Source of the DNA: CAVPDE01 sp963707125
GTDB taxonomy: Bacteria; Desulfobacterota; DSM-4660; Desulfatiglandales; HGW-15
Length of the DNA stretch: 64,000 nt
Direction of reading: 5' to 3'
Assembly: GCA_963707125.1 (NCBI GenBank)
Contig: CAVPOU010000004.1
Span: 248,001 to 312,000 of the forward strand
The notes below the pieces were generated by a model. That model was not told the DNA's origin and searched no databases. It saw only the letters and a program-made list of their open reading frames with translations. This document shows positions 51,536 through 61,028 of this stretch, in pieces. A program made the position numbers and the translations under genes. Numbering within the stretch: position 1 is the stretch's first letter; every line of letters starts with the position of its first letter.

Positions 51536-51640
51536 AACCAAATTAGAATCCGGAAACCCGAATGTCGAACAAGGAATTTCGAATGATGAAGTTGAATCTC
51601 TTCTCTTGTTTCCTTCGGCGTTCGTGATTCGTTATTCGAC
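51536..51640. repeat. Inverted repeat of AATGTCGAAC/TTCGTGATTCG units
   Basis: CCGGAAACCCGAATGTCGAAC and TTCGGCGTTCGTGATTCG stand in opposite order in the gap after the photolyase. Same family as 44449-44542. GCCGCAACCAAATT just before also appears near 41090 in reverse. Confidence 0.5.
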
Positions 51641-51798
51641 CTGCCCGCTATGCCTTCAAGCGGATTTCCACTAGCTCGCCAATGCCCACGGGAGCTGGCA
51701 CTACCGTTACACCACAAATTTTTCGCATGGCAGGCAGGTATTCTGCGGTTCGCTTTTGAGCCTCTGTGCAGCTTGCGGATAAGTCACAGGCGGAGACT

Positions 51799-52362
51799 CT
51801 AGCGCTTTGGCCTGACCCTGTCGTAGGGGTAAGGGTAGTACCAGGGTCTCCAGAAAGGATCATACCACCACCAGGGGTAACCGGGATAAGGATAGGGCGC
51901 TAGCCGTTCCTTGCTCGTGTCCGGCCAGAGGTAAATCTCTTGGGCAAGAACCAGAGGGTAGGTGTACTGGATCTCGCCAAGAGGCATGATTCGCTTCCCC
52001 TCGACCTCTCCACCGACGGTCACCTGTCTTCCCTTGGCATAGACCGCGACGTCAAGGTAGGAAGGATAGAGCGCTAAAAAACGCCCCTCTGATTTGTCCA
52101 CCTCCTCCGGTGCTCCCAGGAAATCCGCGGGTTTCTGAAGGATTTCGATCTGAGTTCCCTCTTTCGTATTCTTTGCCTCTATGATCACTCCAGCCCAGAT
52201 CACCACGTTGCCTTTGTGCGCTTCAGGATCCTTGAATACGTCCCCGAAGGTGAGGTTTTTGTCGACCTGATCCCTCAGCGGCTTCGAAATCGCCGGAGCG
52301 CAGCCCATGATAAACAGCAGGGCCAGCGCAACGATCCATTTTTTCCCGAACTCAGTTCTCAT
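51799..52362 (-). CDS. Slp-family outer membrane lipoprotein
   Basis: 187 aa. Lipoprotein signal (FIMGCAPAI; lipobox Cys21) and the Slp domain (DKNLTFGDVFKDPEAHKGNVVIWAGVII, GRFLALYPSYLDVAVYAKGRQVTVGGEV, YTYPLVLAQEIYLW). The C-terminal tail is Pro/Tyr/Trp-rich (YPWWWYDPFWRPWYYP). The family is linked to starvation and acid stress in enterics; function here unknown. Located in the outer membrane by prediction. Confidence 0.85.
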   Translation of the reverse strand: MRTEFGKKWIVALALLFIMGCAPAISKPLRDQVDKNLTFGDVFKDPEAHKGNVVIWAGVIIEAKNTKEGTQIEILQKPADFLGAPEEVDKSEGRFLALYPSYLDVAVYAKGRQVTVGGEVEGKRIMPLGEIQYTYPLVLAQEIYLWPDTSKERLAPYPYPGYPWWWYDPFWRPWYYPYPYDRVRPKR

Positions 52363-52506
52363 CTCAAACGACCCTCTCTCAACGTCTGAAATCTAATCAT
52401 CCCCTGCGGACATACAATTATCTTTTCCCCTGGCTTTCCTCTCTGATAAAGTTTCTTTGTCCGGCTGCCCTTTGGCCTGAATAACCACTGGAAAGCAGGG
52501 AATCAC

Positions 52507-53574
52507 ATGAATGCAAATCAAATATCTGCAAAACTGCTCCGATGGTACGCCCGTCATGCCCGCGATCTCCCCTGGCGGCACACAGGGGATCCGTATTCGA
52601 TTTGGATTTCCGAGATCATGCTCCAGCAAACCCAGGTGGAGACGGTTATTCCCTATTATCGTCGCTTTCTCGCGAGATTTCCATCCGTGCGTGCCCTGGC
52701 TGAAGCTCGTGCGGATGAGGTGCTGAAAATCTGGGAGAACCTTGGCTATTACTCCAGAGCGCGGCATCTCCACGCTGCGGCAAAGGAGATCGTTGTCCGC
52801 TGGGGGGGCAGGCTTCCTCAAAACAGGAAAGAGCTTCTGAGCCTTCCAGGGATCGGAGAATACACAGCCGCCGCCGTCCTCAGTATCGCCTTCGGTCAGA
52901 GTGTTGCGGCCATAGACGGCAATGTTTCCCGGGTGATCTCCAGGCTTTTCGCTCTTCGAAGCCCATTGGGTTCTTCAGAGTCCAGGCGACACATCCGCAC
53001 TCTGGCGGATCAGCTCCTGAGCAAAAGGAATCCTGGTCACTTCAATCAGGCGATAATGGATCTGGGCGCGACCGTGTGTACACCACGAAATCCTGACTGT
53101 CTATCGTGTCCTTTGAGGGGTCTCTGCAAGGCAAAAGATCTGGGTTTGCAGGAACAGCTACCTGCTGCTAGAAAGCGCCCCACCCTTTCCCACAAGCACA
53201 TGACAGCAGCCATCATCCTTGATCGAAAGAAACGAGCCCTTGTTGTCAAAAGGCCCGTCTCAGGGCTTCTTGGCGGCTTGTGGAAATTTCCTGGAGGGGA
53301 AAGAGGCGCAAAAGAGACTATAAAAGGGGCTTTGCGCAAAACGGTTTGTGAAGAACTTGGCATTTCGATCTCTGTGGGGAAGACGGTTGCATCGATAAAG
53401 CATGCTTACACACATTTTCGTGTGACTTTTCATGTTTATCAATGCGCCATTGAGCGAGGCAGGCCCAAGTCTCAGGAAGGGCGTCTATGGCAGTGGGTCT
53501 CCCCCAAAGAACTCCGCCGACTGGCTTTATCAAAAGCAGAGAGAAAAATGCTCGATGTTCTCCCTCACAGCTGA
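52507..53574 (+). CDS. mutY: A/G-specific adenine glycosylase
   Basis: 355 aa. Removes adenine mispaired with 8-oxo-guanine. Catalytic Glu in SEIMLQQTQVETV, helix-hairpin-helix LPGIGEYTAAAV, catalytic Asp in AIDGNVSRV, and the C-X6-C-X2-C-X5-C 4Fe-4S motif in CTPRNPDCLSCPLRGLC. The C-terminal NUDIX-like domain (about 235-345) has GLWKFPGGERGAKE. Its 3' end overlaps the convergent FAD oxidoreductase gene by 10 bp. Confidence 0.95.
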   Translation: MNANQISAKLLRWYARHARDLPWRHTGDPYSIWISEIMLQQTQVETVIPYYRRFLARFPSVRALAEARADEVLKIWENLGYYSRARHLHAAAKEIVVRWGGRLPQNRKELLSLPGIGEYTAAAVLSIAFGQSVAAIDGNVSRVISRLFALRSPLGSSESRRHIRTLADQLLSKRNPGHFNQAIMDLGATVCTPRNPDCLSCPLRGLCKAKDLGLQEQLPAARKRPTLSHKHMTAAIILDRKKRALVVKRPVSGLLGGLWKFPGGERGAKETIKGALRKTVCEELGISISVGKTVASIKHAYTHFRVTFHVYQCAIERGRPKSQEGRLWQWVSPKELRRLALSKAERKMLDVLPHS

Positions 53575-54950
53575 CCCGACGTGGCGTCCCAGCTCTGCAA
53601 AAGCTTCTTGTACTCCGTGTCCTCATAGCGGCTGAGTAAAAAGGCAGGCGCGTAGTCAGGCAAAGCGCTTCCGCTCACGTGGTTACCGAGCAGTTCGCCG
53701 GCAGCCATACCGGCCATGATCCCGAATCCGGAAAGAGCGCCCATTACAAAGGCTCCCTTGACCGGGAGAGTCCCGATCAGGGGCCGGTTCTCCTGGGTCT
53801 TGCAGTAGTAGCCGCCGTCCACATAAGGCTTGCCGACTTTTCCCAGATACACGGATAACCCGGGAATCATGCCTGCCATTCCCCGGAGCACGATTTCCGC
53901 ATACTCAGAATCGAAGACCGGCGGCCAGACCGGTTCCTGGGGCTTGATGTCGTATGTCCAAAGAGCCAGGATGGTCTGGCTGCCCTCCCCTCCCTCTGGT
54001 CTGAAATGGACGCCGCTTGGAAATTCCTCCAGAAGCCATCTTGTTTTTTCGCTGCCTTCGAGCACTTCTCTTTCCTCTTCGGTCCAGGGGAGCTTCATCG
54101 GGTCTGTCCAAATCATGAGGGGGACATCACGAGGAACGACCCCGTGAGGATCATTGAATGCGATTTTCCCGTGGAGTTCGTTGAACACAGGAAGATCAAT
54201 CCCGATCAGGGCTCCCGCCTGTTTGAGAAGCGGCCCTGCAGCAATCACAAAGGATCGCGTGGAGATGTCCAACTGGTCCTTTTCCCCGGTCACTTGAACG
54301 GACTCTATCCCTCCCTTTCCCACACCAACGCCGGACACTCGACCCATGAGATACTGGGTGCCTGCCGCCTTGGCCTGCTGGAGAAGATACATTCCGAGCT
54401 GTTGTGCGCTGAGCCAGCCGCAGCGTCGAACATGGAGCATGGCGATAGCCGTGTCTTTGATGAAAGGATATTGCTTGCGAACCTCTGCCGGATTCAGGAC
54501 AAGCTCCGCACCGTTAAGACCTGGATCAAAACCCCTCGGCTTGCAGGCCGGGTAGGCCGGATCATGCGGCCCGCCGCGGTAGGTCCTGATCGGTCCGGCT
54601 CCTAGGCCTGAGATCTCTTTTGCCACTCGCTCCATGACCCGGGCCTGCTCAGGCCTGGCCGTGAGGAAGACGTAACCCCTGCGGCTCATGTTGAAGTAAT
54701 TATCGCTTTCGGCCGCAAGTTGCTCCAGCAGATCAATGCTCCGGTTCATGAAGCGCACCATCGTGTTGCCCGGCCCCGGCCACCAGTTGCGGTAGGCTTC
54801 CGTTGATTTGTCACTCGTAAGCGTCAAGGGAGCTTGCTCGTCCACGAGGAGGACTTTCTTGATCCCGTGCTTTACCGCGAGATGGTGCGCTGCCGAGACT
54901 CCGGCGATTCCAGCCCCGCAAATGACCACGTCGGCACTGACCTTTCTCAT
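53565..54950 (-). CDS. FAD-dependent oxidoreductase (DAO family)
   Basis: 461 aa. N-terminal FAD motif DVVICGAGIAGVSAAHHLA, with a second-region motif LIGTLPVKGAFVMGALSGFGIMAGMAAGELL. Similar to sarcosine oxidase beta/glycine oxidase-type enzymes that oxidise amino-acid amines. No sarcosine oxidase partner genes are adjacent. Substrate unknown; the single gene could be a monomeric oxidase or dehydrogenase. Confidence 0.85.
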   Translation of the reverse strand: MRKVSADVVICGAGIAGVSAAHHLAVKHGIKKVLLVDEQAPLTLTSDKSTEAYRNWWPGPGNTMVRFMNRSIDLLEQLAAESDNYFNMSRRGYVFLTARPEQARVMERVAKEISGLGAGPIRTYRGGPHDPAYPACKPRGFDPGLNGAELVLNPAEVRKQYPFIKDTAIAMLHVRRCGWLSAQQLGMYLLQQAKAAGTQYLMGRVSGVGVGKGGIESVQVTGEKDQLDISTRSFVIAAGPLLKQAGALIGIDLPVFNELHGKIAFNDPHGVVPRDVPLMIWTDPMKLPWTEEEREVLEGSEKTRWLLEEFPSGVHFRPEGGEGSQTILALWTYDIKPQEPVWPPVFDSEYAEIVLRGMAGMIPGLSVYLGKVGKPYVDGGYYCKTQENRPLIGTLPVKGAFVMGALSGFGIMAGMAAGELLGNHVSGSALPDYAPAFLLSRYEDTEYKKLLQSWDATSGQL

Positions 54951-55046
54951 GATGATCCTTTCCCAAATGGTTCGTTATCGAAGTCTTTCATGCGCCCGTA
55001 GAAACGGGGCACACTGAAGGCATGAAAATGGGGCTGCAGCCTGAAA

Positions 55047-55141
55047 GACTAAATCTCCCCTCACCCCTCTTTACAAAAGAGGGGGAAACCATGAGACACG
55101 ATAGCTTCCCCCCTTATAAAGGGGGACATGAGGGGGATTTT
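55047..55141. repeat. Palindromic repeat (CCCTCACCCCTC...GAGGGGGATTT)
   Basis: AAATCTCCCCTCACCCCTCTTT and CCCCCTTATAAAGGGGG precede GGGGGATTTTGGG. Kin to 15955-16003. Downstream of nothing coding on the plus strand. Confidence 0.55.
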
Positions 55142-55232
55142 GGGATTCAGCGTCATCCAAATGCACTTTCTGAGCAGAGCAACGCAGGAGCGCGATTTAC
55201 TCTGTCACGCATGAACTCTGTGCTGCACTCTA

Positions 55233-56357
55233 TTAGGCCTTCACGAACCAGCTCACAGGCCTTCGGAGACTGACCGGATCCGGGTATTCGTCAACGTATC
55301 CGACCCTCAAGACAAACTGGGGAATCACCGGGGCTGAGTGACTTGAAGCAATTTTTTCCAGCCCCTGTTTTTCTTCAAGACACTGCGTCATCGGATGAAT
55401 GCATATCTTTTTCTCCCCAGCTGTCAGAGCCATTCTCTCAAACTTGCGCCCCGTTTCAATCAGATCGGAAACGCTTGCTCCCTGACTCGTAACAATGAAC
55501 CAGCCTCCGCCCTGCTCAACCTGTTTTGCGGCAAGATCGATGCCCTGCTTTCGAAAGCTTTCTTTCGTCACATCCTCCCTGCCCATGAAGTTCCGGACAT
55601 ACCATCCGCCAAACCCCTTGATGTCCATGCTTTCCGTCGTCAGCCCGTCTCGATATTTCCTGGCGTCTTCGTTGCTGAAGCGAATCCAATCCGCCAGTTC
55701 CTTTTGGGCTTCGTCCCGATAGGTCTGGAGGCGGAACGTTTCAAGAGCGGCCTCCTGAATGCACTTCGCATGATCCGAGCCCCGGGGGTAATAGAAGAGC
55801 TGCCCCTTCAGCGGGTCTGAAAGCGCTTTGACATCCTCACTCCTGATTTCGTCGGATCGAAAGCCCTGCTTGACGGTTCTTCTAGAGGCCAAGCGCTTCA
55901 GGGGATAGTTGCCTTGCCTGCCTTTCTTCAGAGCGATCGAAACCAGATCCTCGTCCGCAGAAGTCTTTCCGATGACTTCCATCTCGGCCTCATATCCCAT
56001 GGCGCTTGCCGCGATGGCAAGGTTCTCCACAAAGGCTCCGATGGAAAGAAGCAGCTCTCTGTTCTGCGGGTCCACGGCCGGCAATCTCCTTTTTGGATCG
56101 CCACCAATGATCCACTCTCTCTGTGAAGTCACTTTCACCACCCATGGTTGCGCATTGTGCCCGCTCGGCGCCAGGGACGCGTAATAGAGGATGGCGCTCG
56201 CTTCATCGCCCAGGGCAGGCACTGTTTCAAATTCGCGACCTTCAGGTTGAAGATCAGTCCGCTTGACTCCGGATCCACAGGCGTTCAACAAAGAGCTTGA
56301 TCCCGCTATCAGAGCGCCGGCGGCCAAAGTTCTTTTGATAAAAACACGTCTATCCAT
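55233..56357 (-). CDS. Tat-exported nitroreductase family protein
   Basis: 374 aa from ATG 56357; upstream starts are in repeat-like DNA. The N-terminus DRRVFIKRTLAAGALIAGSSSLLNAC combines a twin-arginine motif (RRVFIK) with a Cys that could be lipidated. The nitroreductase fold begins ILYYASLAPSGHNAQPW (FMN-binding) and continues NLAIAASAMGYEAEM and IPQFVLRVGY near the end. It is expected to bind FMN and reduce nitro or quinone-like compounds in the periplasm; the substrate is unknown. Monocistronic. Confidence 0.82.
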   Translation of the reverse strand: MDRRVFIKRTLAAGALIAGSSSLLNACGSGVKRTDLQPEGREFETVPALGDEASAILYYASLAPSGHNAQPWVVKVTSQREWIIGGDPKRRLPAVDPQNRELLLSIGAFVENLAIAASAMGYEAEMEVIGKTSADEDLVSIALKKGRQGNYPLKRLASRRTVKQGFRSDEIRSEDVKALSDPLKGQLFYYPRGSDHAKCIQEAALETFRLQTYRDEAQKELADWIRFSNEDARKYRDGLTTESMDIKGFGGWYVRNFMGREDVTKESFRKQGIDLAAKQVEQGGGWFIVTSQGASVSDLIETGRKFERMALTAGEKKICIHPMTQCLEEKQGLEKIASSHSAPVIPQFVLRVGYVDEYPDPVSLRRPVSWFVKA

Positions 56358-56394
56358 AATGGCAGAGCACCTCCTTGCGGAACACCTTACAGTG

Positions 56395-56500
56395 TCCTGT
56401 CCGACAACTACTCTCCCCTCCCTTGGTGGCCTCCGGCTCTTAGAGCCCACGGCTCGGGGAGGAGGGGACAAAGGGGAGGGGGAGGGGTTTCATAGGTTGG
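56395..56500. repeat. Palindromic GC-rich repeat (TCCGACAACTACTCTCCCC)
   Basis: TCTCCCCTCCCTTGGTGGCC and GAGGAGGGGACAAAGGGGAGGG form an imperfect inverted repeat with an inner GAGCCCACGGCTC hairpin. It separates the nitroreductase and histidine kinase genes. Confidence 0.55.
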
Positions 56501-56511
56501 CGGATAACCCG

Positions 56512-58242
56512 CTAAAGATTCTTAGAAATGGACACATGGAACGCCGCGCCTTTCCTGATGGCAGGCTCCAGCCACACGCGGCCTTTGTGCTGTTCGGCAA
56601 TTTCCTTGACGATGGCGAGCCCCAGACCGGCTCCATCCACCTCGCTGGCTACCCTTCTGCGTTTAAAGGGACCAAAAAGTGTCGTCGTGTCTTCGTCTTT
56701 CAAACCGATTCCGTCATCTTCCACTGACAGGATATGGCTGTCCTCCGACTCCTGATAGCTTATCCTGATTTCGCTCAAATCGTGCCCTCCATACTTCAGA
56801 GCGTTGTCCACAAGATTTCTTAAAACCCTGACCATTGAAGTTCTATCCGCGTTGACCTCAGGGATCTCTCCCAGCTCGAGCCAGCGGATCTGGCGGCCAA
56901 TGAGTTGAGGAGCAAACTCTTCCTTTACGGTGTCGACGATTTCTTTAAGTCTTACTTTCTCGATCGAAAGAGGGACTTCTTTCGTTTTGATATAAAGGTT
57001 GATCTTCTCCACCAGAGAAGCGATGTGCTCTGAGGCTTTCAAGATCTGCTCGCAATAGCTTCTTCCTCTCTCGTCCAGCCTGTCCCTGGAATATCTGTGG
57101 AGGCGTTTGGCCAGGCCATAGATTGCAATCGCAGGGTTCTTGAGATCATGGGAAACCGAATAGGCAAACATTTTTATTTTGTTCGAGCTTTTTACCAGGG
57201 CCTCTTCAGCCTTCTCCCGTTCCAACTTGTCCCGGAGTGCCGTGAGACCGTAAGAAAGGTCATTGGCCAGTTCCTCCAGGAGATGAAGCTCCTCAGCGTC
57301 AAACGCATCCGGCTCCGTTGCGTAAATGTTCAAAGCACCGATCACTTTTCCGCCCATCCTTATAGGAAGAGCAATGGACGATCCGTATCCCCGCCTGACC
57401 GCCTCCCCCCTCCATGGAACAAACTCCGGATCTTTCAAAATATTCTTACAAACGGCCGGCTTGCCTGTGCGGATGGCCGTACCTGTAGGCCCTCTCCCCT
57501 CCTTGGTTTCCGACCAAGTGATATCGACCTTTTCCAGGTAACCATTTTCAAAGCCGGCTTGCGCAATGGGCAGGACGGATTTTTTCTCATCCTCCTGAGC
57601 AAACCCAATCCAGGCAAGCCGATATCCTCCCACATTGACGATCATGCGGCTCACTTCAGCCAGGAATTCCTTTTCATCCGCTGCCTTGGCCATGGCCTGG
57701 CTGGATTCCCCCAGGACCTTGAGAGCCCTGTTCACCCGGCGAAGCTCAGTCTCAGCGCGTTTTCTGATGGAGATATCCCTGTTGCTTGCTCTGCGTCCGA
57801 GCCACTCTCCGTCCCTCCCGAAGACTCCCTGACAGTAATGGCTGATGAAGCGCTCCTCTCCGGTTCTTGTTATAATCCTAAAATCGATGTGAAGAACGTC
57901 CTGAGCGCGGAAATCCTCCAGAAAGTGTTTGGAGGTTATGGCCTGATCCTCAGGATGGACGATACGGGCTACGAGCGAGGGATCCGCTATGAATTCCTCA
58001 CTCCTGTATCCTGTAATTCGTTCGCAGGACGGAGACACATAAACGTACTTGCCGTCAGGGGCTTGCCACGTTTCCCAGTCATAGGTGGTATCTGCAAAGG
58101 TTCGAAATCGCTCCTCGCTCCAGCGCAGATCTTCCTCTCGCGATTTGAGCTGGCTTTGCACACCTTCCAGTTCAGCCACCTGCCGTCGCAAGGCTTCTAA
58201 CTCAGCGAGGAGCTCCTCTTTTGCTTTGTCTTTTTCTTTCAT
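56512..58242 (-). CDS. PAS/GAF sensor histidine kinase
   Basis: 576 aa, no transmembrane segment, so soluble. Order: coiled-coil start (1-40), PAS (about 45-165; DWETWQAPDGKYVYVSPSCERITGY, HPED), GAF (about 185-340), dimerisation/H-box with SHDLKNP (His about 367), HATPase (about 450-570; NLVDNALKYGGH, DGIGLKDED, GAGLGLAIVKEIAEQHKGRV). No response regulator gene is adjacent. It probably phosphorylates a distant regulator in response to a cytosolic or redox signal. Confidence 0.9.
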   Translation of the reverse strand: MKEKDKAKEELLAELEALRRQVAELEGVQSQLKSREEDLRWSEERFRTFADTTYDWETWQAPDGKYVYVSPSCERITGYRSEEFIADPSLVARIVHPEDQAITSKHFLEDFRAQDVLHIDFRIITRTGEERFISHYCQGVFGRDGEWLGRRASNRDISIRKRAETELRRVNRALKVLGESSQAMAKAADEKEFLAEVSRMIVNVGGYRLAWIGFAQEDEKKSVLPIAQAGFENGYLEKVDITWSETKEGRGPTGTAIRTGKPAVCKNILKDPEFVPWRGEAVRRGYGSSIALPIRMGGKVIGALNIYATEPDAFDAEELHLLEELANDLSYGLTALRDKLEREKAEEALVKSSNKIKMFAYSVSHDLKNPAIAIYGLAKRLHRYSRDRLDERGRSYCEQILKASEHIASLVEKINLYIKTKEVPLSIEKVRLKEIVDTVKEEFAPQLIGRQIRWLELGEIPEVNADRTSMVRVLRNLVDNALKYGGHDLSEIRISYQESEDSHILSVEDDGIGLKDEDTTTLFGPFKRRRVASEVDGAGLGLAIVKEIAEQHKGRVWLEPAIRKGAAFHVSISKNL

Positions 58243-58350
58243 CGCCTGTGCCCGGATGGATCAATTCGGTTTTCTTGCAGAGTTCCAAGCTCCGAGAGTC
58301 AGGAGCTCTTAAAATTGAAGCACCGTCGGTCAGACGAAAAGTGAGAAAGG

Positions 58351-58521
58351 ATGTTCCAGATGAGAGATCTACCACAGCAGGAACAAAATAAGATTACCTC
58401 ACTATTTTCAGAGTGGCAAGAAGGAAAAAAGGTCAAAATCCAGGGGGAAACTATGGATCAGGAAGGAGGAATGAAAACAACGCCGGTTATTCGAAAACCG
58501 AAACAACGGCGCGATGAATAG
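58351..58521 (+). CDS. Possible 56-aa ORF antisense to the pentapeptide gene end
   Basis: ATG 58351 to TAG 58519-58521, product MFQMRDLPQQEQNKITSL..., charged and Gln/Lys rich. The ribosome binding site (GAGAAAGG) is too close to the ATG, and the end overlaps the 3' end of the opposite gene. Unrecognised; may be spurious. Confidence 0.25.
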   Translation: MFQMRDLPQQEQNKITSLFSEWQEGKKVKIQGETMDQEGGMKTTPVIRKPKQRRDE

Positions 58522-59836
58522 CCGCTCCGATTTTACCCAATCCGAGGGACGAGTCGCCGGCTACGTCTTTGTTCACTTCCTCGCCGGATCTCGGAGCGTA
58601 AATCACGTTTGCCGCGAGTTCCTTTCGGACAAACGCCGCGTTCCATCCCTCCTCAAGGAGATAACTCGCGCACATGGGTTCTTCGTTGACTGGATTCTCT
58701 TTGAAATAGTCCTCAATGGCATGCCTCAAATAGCTTTCGAAAAATTTGGTTTTCCCCTCGTAGAAGTCACGATCCAGGATGAAAAAGCTCAGCCTCGTCG
58801 AGTCCTGTGCCAGCGCCTCAACCCCATTCAAACAAATCACCTCGGAGGCCAGGACCGCGTTTGTGGACTGTGCGATGAGCTTGCCCACGCAAACCGCGGA
58901 AATGCTGAATGGGATCTTGAGAACCATTTCTACGGTCTCCTTGAAGAAGGAAAACCTCTTCTCGAACTCCCCTTCACCATACCTGATGATTTCTTTTTCG
59001 CTACCGCTCCGGATATAGTTGCATATGGCACCCTTGATGGTCCATTCGCCAAGGTTGGCATCTTCCAAATAAGCTCCTGTGAGATTTGCACAGCTCAGAT
59101 TGGCCTGTTTCAGGATGCTCCACTTCAAAATCGAATCCTGCAGATTGGCTCCTTCCAAGTTCGCCCCCGTCAAGTCGGCTCCAGTGAGGTCTGCTCCCAG
59201 GAGGTTGGCTTTGAGAAGCGAAGCGCCGTTCAGCTTGGCCCTTACAAGACGGCACCCACTCAAATTTGCATCCGCGAAATTCGCTCCACTCAGATCCGCT
59301 TCATCGAGGTCGGCACTGAAGAGGATTGCTCTGCTGAAATCAACCCCGGCAAGATCCGCCCTTTTGAGCTGTGCTTTGCTTAGACTGGCCCCGACCAGGT
59401 TGGCGTCTCTGAGGCTCGCACCGTACAGGCTGGCTGCATCGAGGATGCTCTCTCGAAGCACGGCTCCGGTGAGGTTCGCCTCCCTTAGGTCGGCCTCGGA
59501 AAGATCCGCCTCCCGAAGGATGGCTTGTGCCAAGTTCGCCTCAATGAGATCCGCGCCGCTCAGGGTTGCGCCTTTCAGATTGGCTTTCTTGAGGGTTGCG
59601 CCGATGAGGCTTGTCTGTCTCAGATCCGCATTGACGAGAATGGCTCCGCTCAAATCCGCCCCGATCAAGTAGATCCCTCTCAGGTTGGCTCCAATGAGAT
59701 TGGCCTTTCTGAGGTTGGCCCGCTCACCCCCTTCCCCCCTGAGCCAACTCCTGTGACCCTCCAGGATCTCGCGCAGGGGCCGGTTTTCGTGAGACAGTTC
59801 ATCGATGTTCTTGTACGGAGCGTTCATAAAGAGCAT
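58487..59836 (-). CDS. Pentapeptide-repeat protein with extra C-terminal domain
   Basis: 449 aa. Residues about 40-275 are ~47 A(D/N)LXX repeats (ANLRKANLIGANLRG, GADLTGADLTGANLEGANLQ), which form a right-handed quadrilateral beta-helix that can mimic DNA. The N-terminal ~38 residues (LREILEGHRSWLRGEG) match a common cap. The last ~170 residues form a non-repeat domain (EFEKRFSFFKETVEM, FFILDRDFYEGKTKFFE) that I do not recognise. No transmembrane segment. Role unknown; the helix suggests binding of a nucleic acid or protein. Confidence 0.85.
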   Translation of the reverse strand: MLFMNAPYKNIDELSHENRPLREILEGHRSWLRGEGGERANLRKANLIGANLRGIYLIGADLSGAILVNADLRQTSLIGATLKKANLKGATLSGADLIEANLAQAILREADLSEADLREANLTGAVLRESILDAASLYGASLRDANLVGASLSKAQLKRADLAGVDFSRAILFSADLDEADLSGANFADANLSGCRLVRAKLNGASLLKANLLGADLTGADLTGANLEGANLQDSILKWSILKQANLSCANLTGAYLEDANLGEWTIKGAICNYIRSGSEKEIIRYGEGEFEKRFSFFKETVEMVLKIPFSISAVCVGKLIAQSTNAVLASEVICLNGVEALAQDSTRLSFFILDRDFYEGKTKFFESYLRHAIEDYFKENPVNEEPMCASYLLEEGWNAAFVRKELAANVIYAPRSGEEVNKDVAGDSSLGLGKIGAAIHRAVVSVFE

Positions 59837-59879
59837 CTGCTCCCGAGGCTCCCGAGAACCTCAAAAACGGGGTGATAAA

Positions 59880-59955
59880 TTACTCCACCGTGACGCTTTT
59901 GGCAAGGTTTCGGGGTTTATCGATTTCCCTTCCCAGGTGAATCGACAGATGGATG
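59880..59955 (-). pseudogene. glmS 3'-end remnant
   Basis: The minus strand reads HLGREIDKPRNLAKSVTVE then TAA (59882-59880). This is the C-terminal signature of glucosamine-6-phosphate synthase; the codons upstream of about 59955 are no longer similar. The glmS end is the classic target of Tn7-type elements. The rest of the gap to 60269 shows nothing recognisable. Confidence 0.75.
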
Positions 59956-60269
59956 ATCAGATAAAATTAGAGCAATATGTGTGCCTGAATGGGGGTTATG
60001 AGGCGAAATGAATTTTTATCTAACAATATCAAGCGGTTTTTTCTTGCCCGTTTCCAGCAGGTGACAGGTGTGTCAGAGATCACCCAACTCTTAGTGGTAA
60101 ATTCATTCCGAAAAGTGGCAAAGATTTACCCACTTCGGGCATTTGCTTAGAAAAGCATGTCGTTGGAATGGGTGCGTGTGATGCTTGGAGTGAAGCGGGA
60201 AAGGCAGATGGGCTGGAGAGGGATTGAATCTCTCCAGCCGCGACCTGAGTTCATTAACAGAACCGACTC

Positions 60270-60959
60270 CTACTCTTTTATCAAGGCGGAGAGTGCTTCG
60301 AACAATTTTTTCCCTGAGGCCGGCGTCTCGACCTGACCATTCAGGATCTCTTTGGGGTTGGAGGTTGTTTGGTAATAGGCCCTGTTGAGATCAAACTCCG
60401 TCCCCAAACCCGCGCCTTCGAGAGAGACTCCTGCAAACAGGCCCTTGGCGCGCGAATAGGAATAGATGCCGCCTTTCAAAAAAAGATCGGTGGCTGCGGT
60501 TGCTTGAGCACCCACCGGGCCAGCAGCCACAGCCGCGTCGGCTCCAAGTTTGAAATTTGACCGCATGAAGGAATCCATGGTGTTTTGCCCGATCACCACA
60601 AGGATCAGGTCCGTCAGTTGCACTCCGATTTGAAACCCTATGCTGCCGGCCCCGATGTAGACAAATGCTGGCCCGCTCCACTTCCCGTCCTTGCGGGCGA
60701 CCACAACGCCTTTTCCGTACGAACCCCCGACCACAAACCCTCCCTTGAACATGTCAGGGATAATAACCACACCCGCGCTTTGTCTTATGAGATCATAGGC
60801 TGCTCCTGAGTCCGGCGCATTCTTCACCTCCTCCATCACGATGCGCGCTTTGTTGACAATGATCTCCGCGTCCTCTTTCAAATTGTCGGCGAAAGCCGGC
60901 ACCGAAAAAACCAGCCCAAAGGCAAAGCAAAAAGCGACACTAAAGAATGTCTTTTTCAT
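60270..60959 (-). CDS. SYLF (Ysc84-like) lipid-binding protein
   Basis: 229 aa from ATG 60959, with GGGAGGGAG upstream. Signal peptide 1-25 (FFSVAFCFAFGLVFSVPAFA). The mature SYLF domain begins GVVIIPDMFKGGFVVGGSYGKGVVVARKDG and continues GSIGFQIGVQLTDLILVVI and GADAAVAAGPVGA. Family members bind phospholipids or act at membranes. Secreted to the periplasm or outer membrane. Monocistronic. Confidence 0.88.
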   Translation of the reverse strand: MKKTFFSVAFCFAFGLVFSVPAFADNLKEDAEIIVNKARIVMEEVKNAPDSGAAYDLIRQSAGVVIIPDMFKGGFVVGGSYGKGVVVARKDGKWSGPAFVYIGAGSIGFQIGVQLTDLILVVIGQNTMDSFMRSNFKLGADAAVAAGPVGAQATAATDLFLKGGIYSYSRAKGLFAGVSLEGAGLGTEFDLNRAYYQTTSNPKEILNGQVETPASGKKLFEALSALIKE

Positions 60960-61028
60960 GATCTCCCTCCCGTTCATTTCGAGGCATTGTAGCTTTCACG
61001 CCTTGGCGTGTAAAGCGTTCTTTCCAAG

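Noticed and set aside
51648..51863. 71-aa minus-strand frame ending VPAPVGIGELVEIRLKA
   Set aside because: Looks somewhat protein-like in its last 35 codons but overlaps the Slp gene out of frame and lacks a start; could be a gene remnant, but no family could be named.
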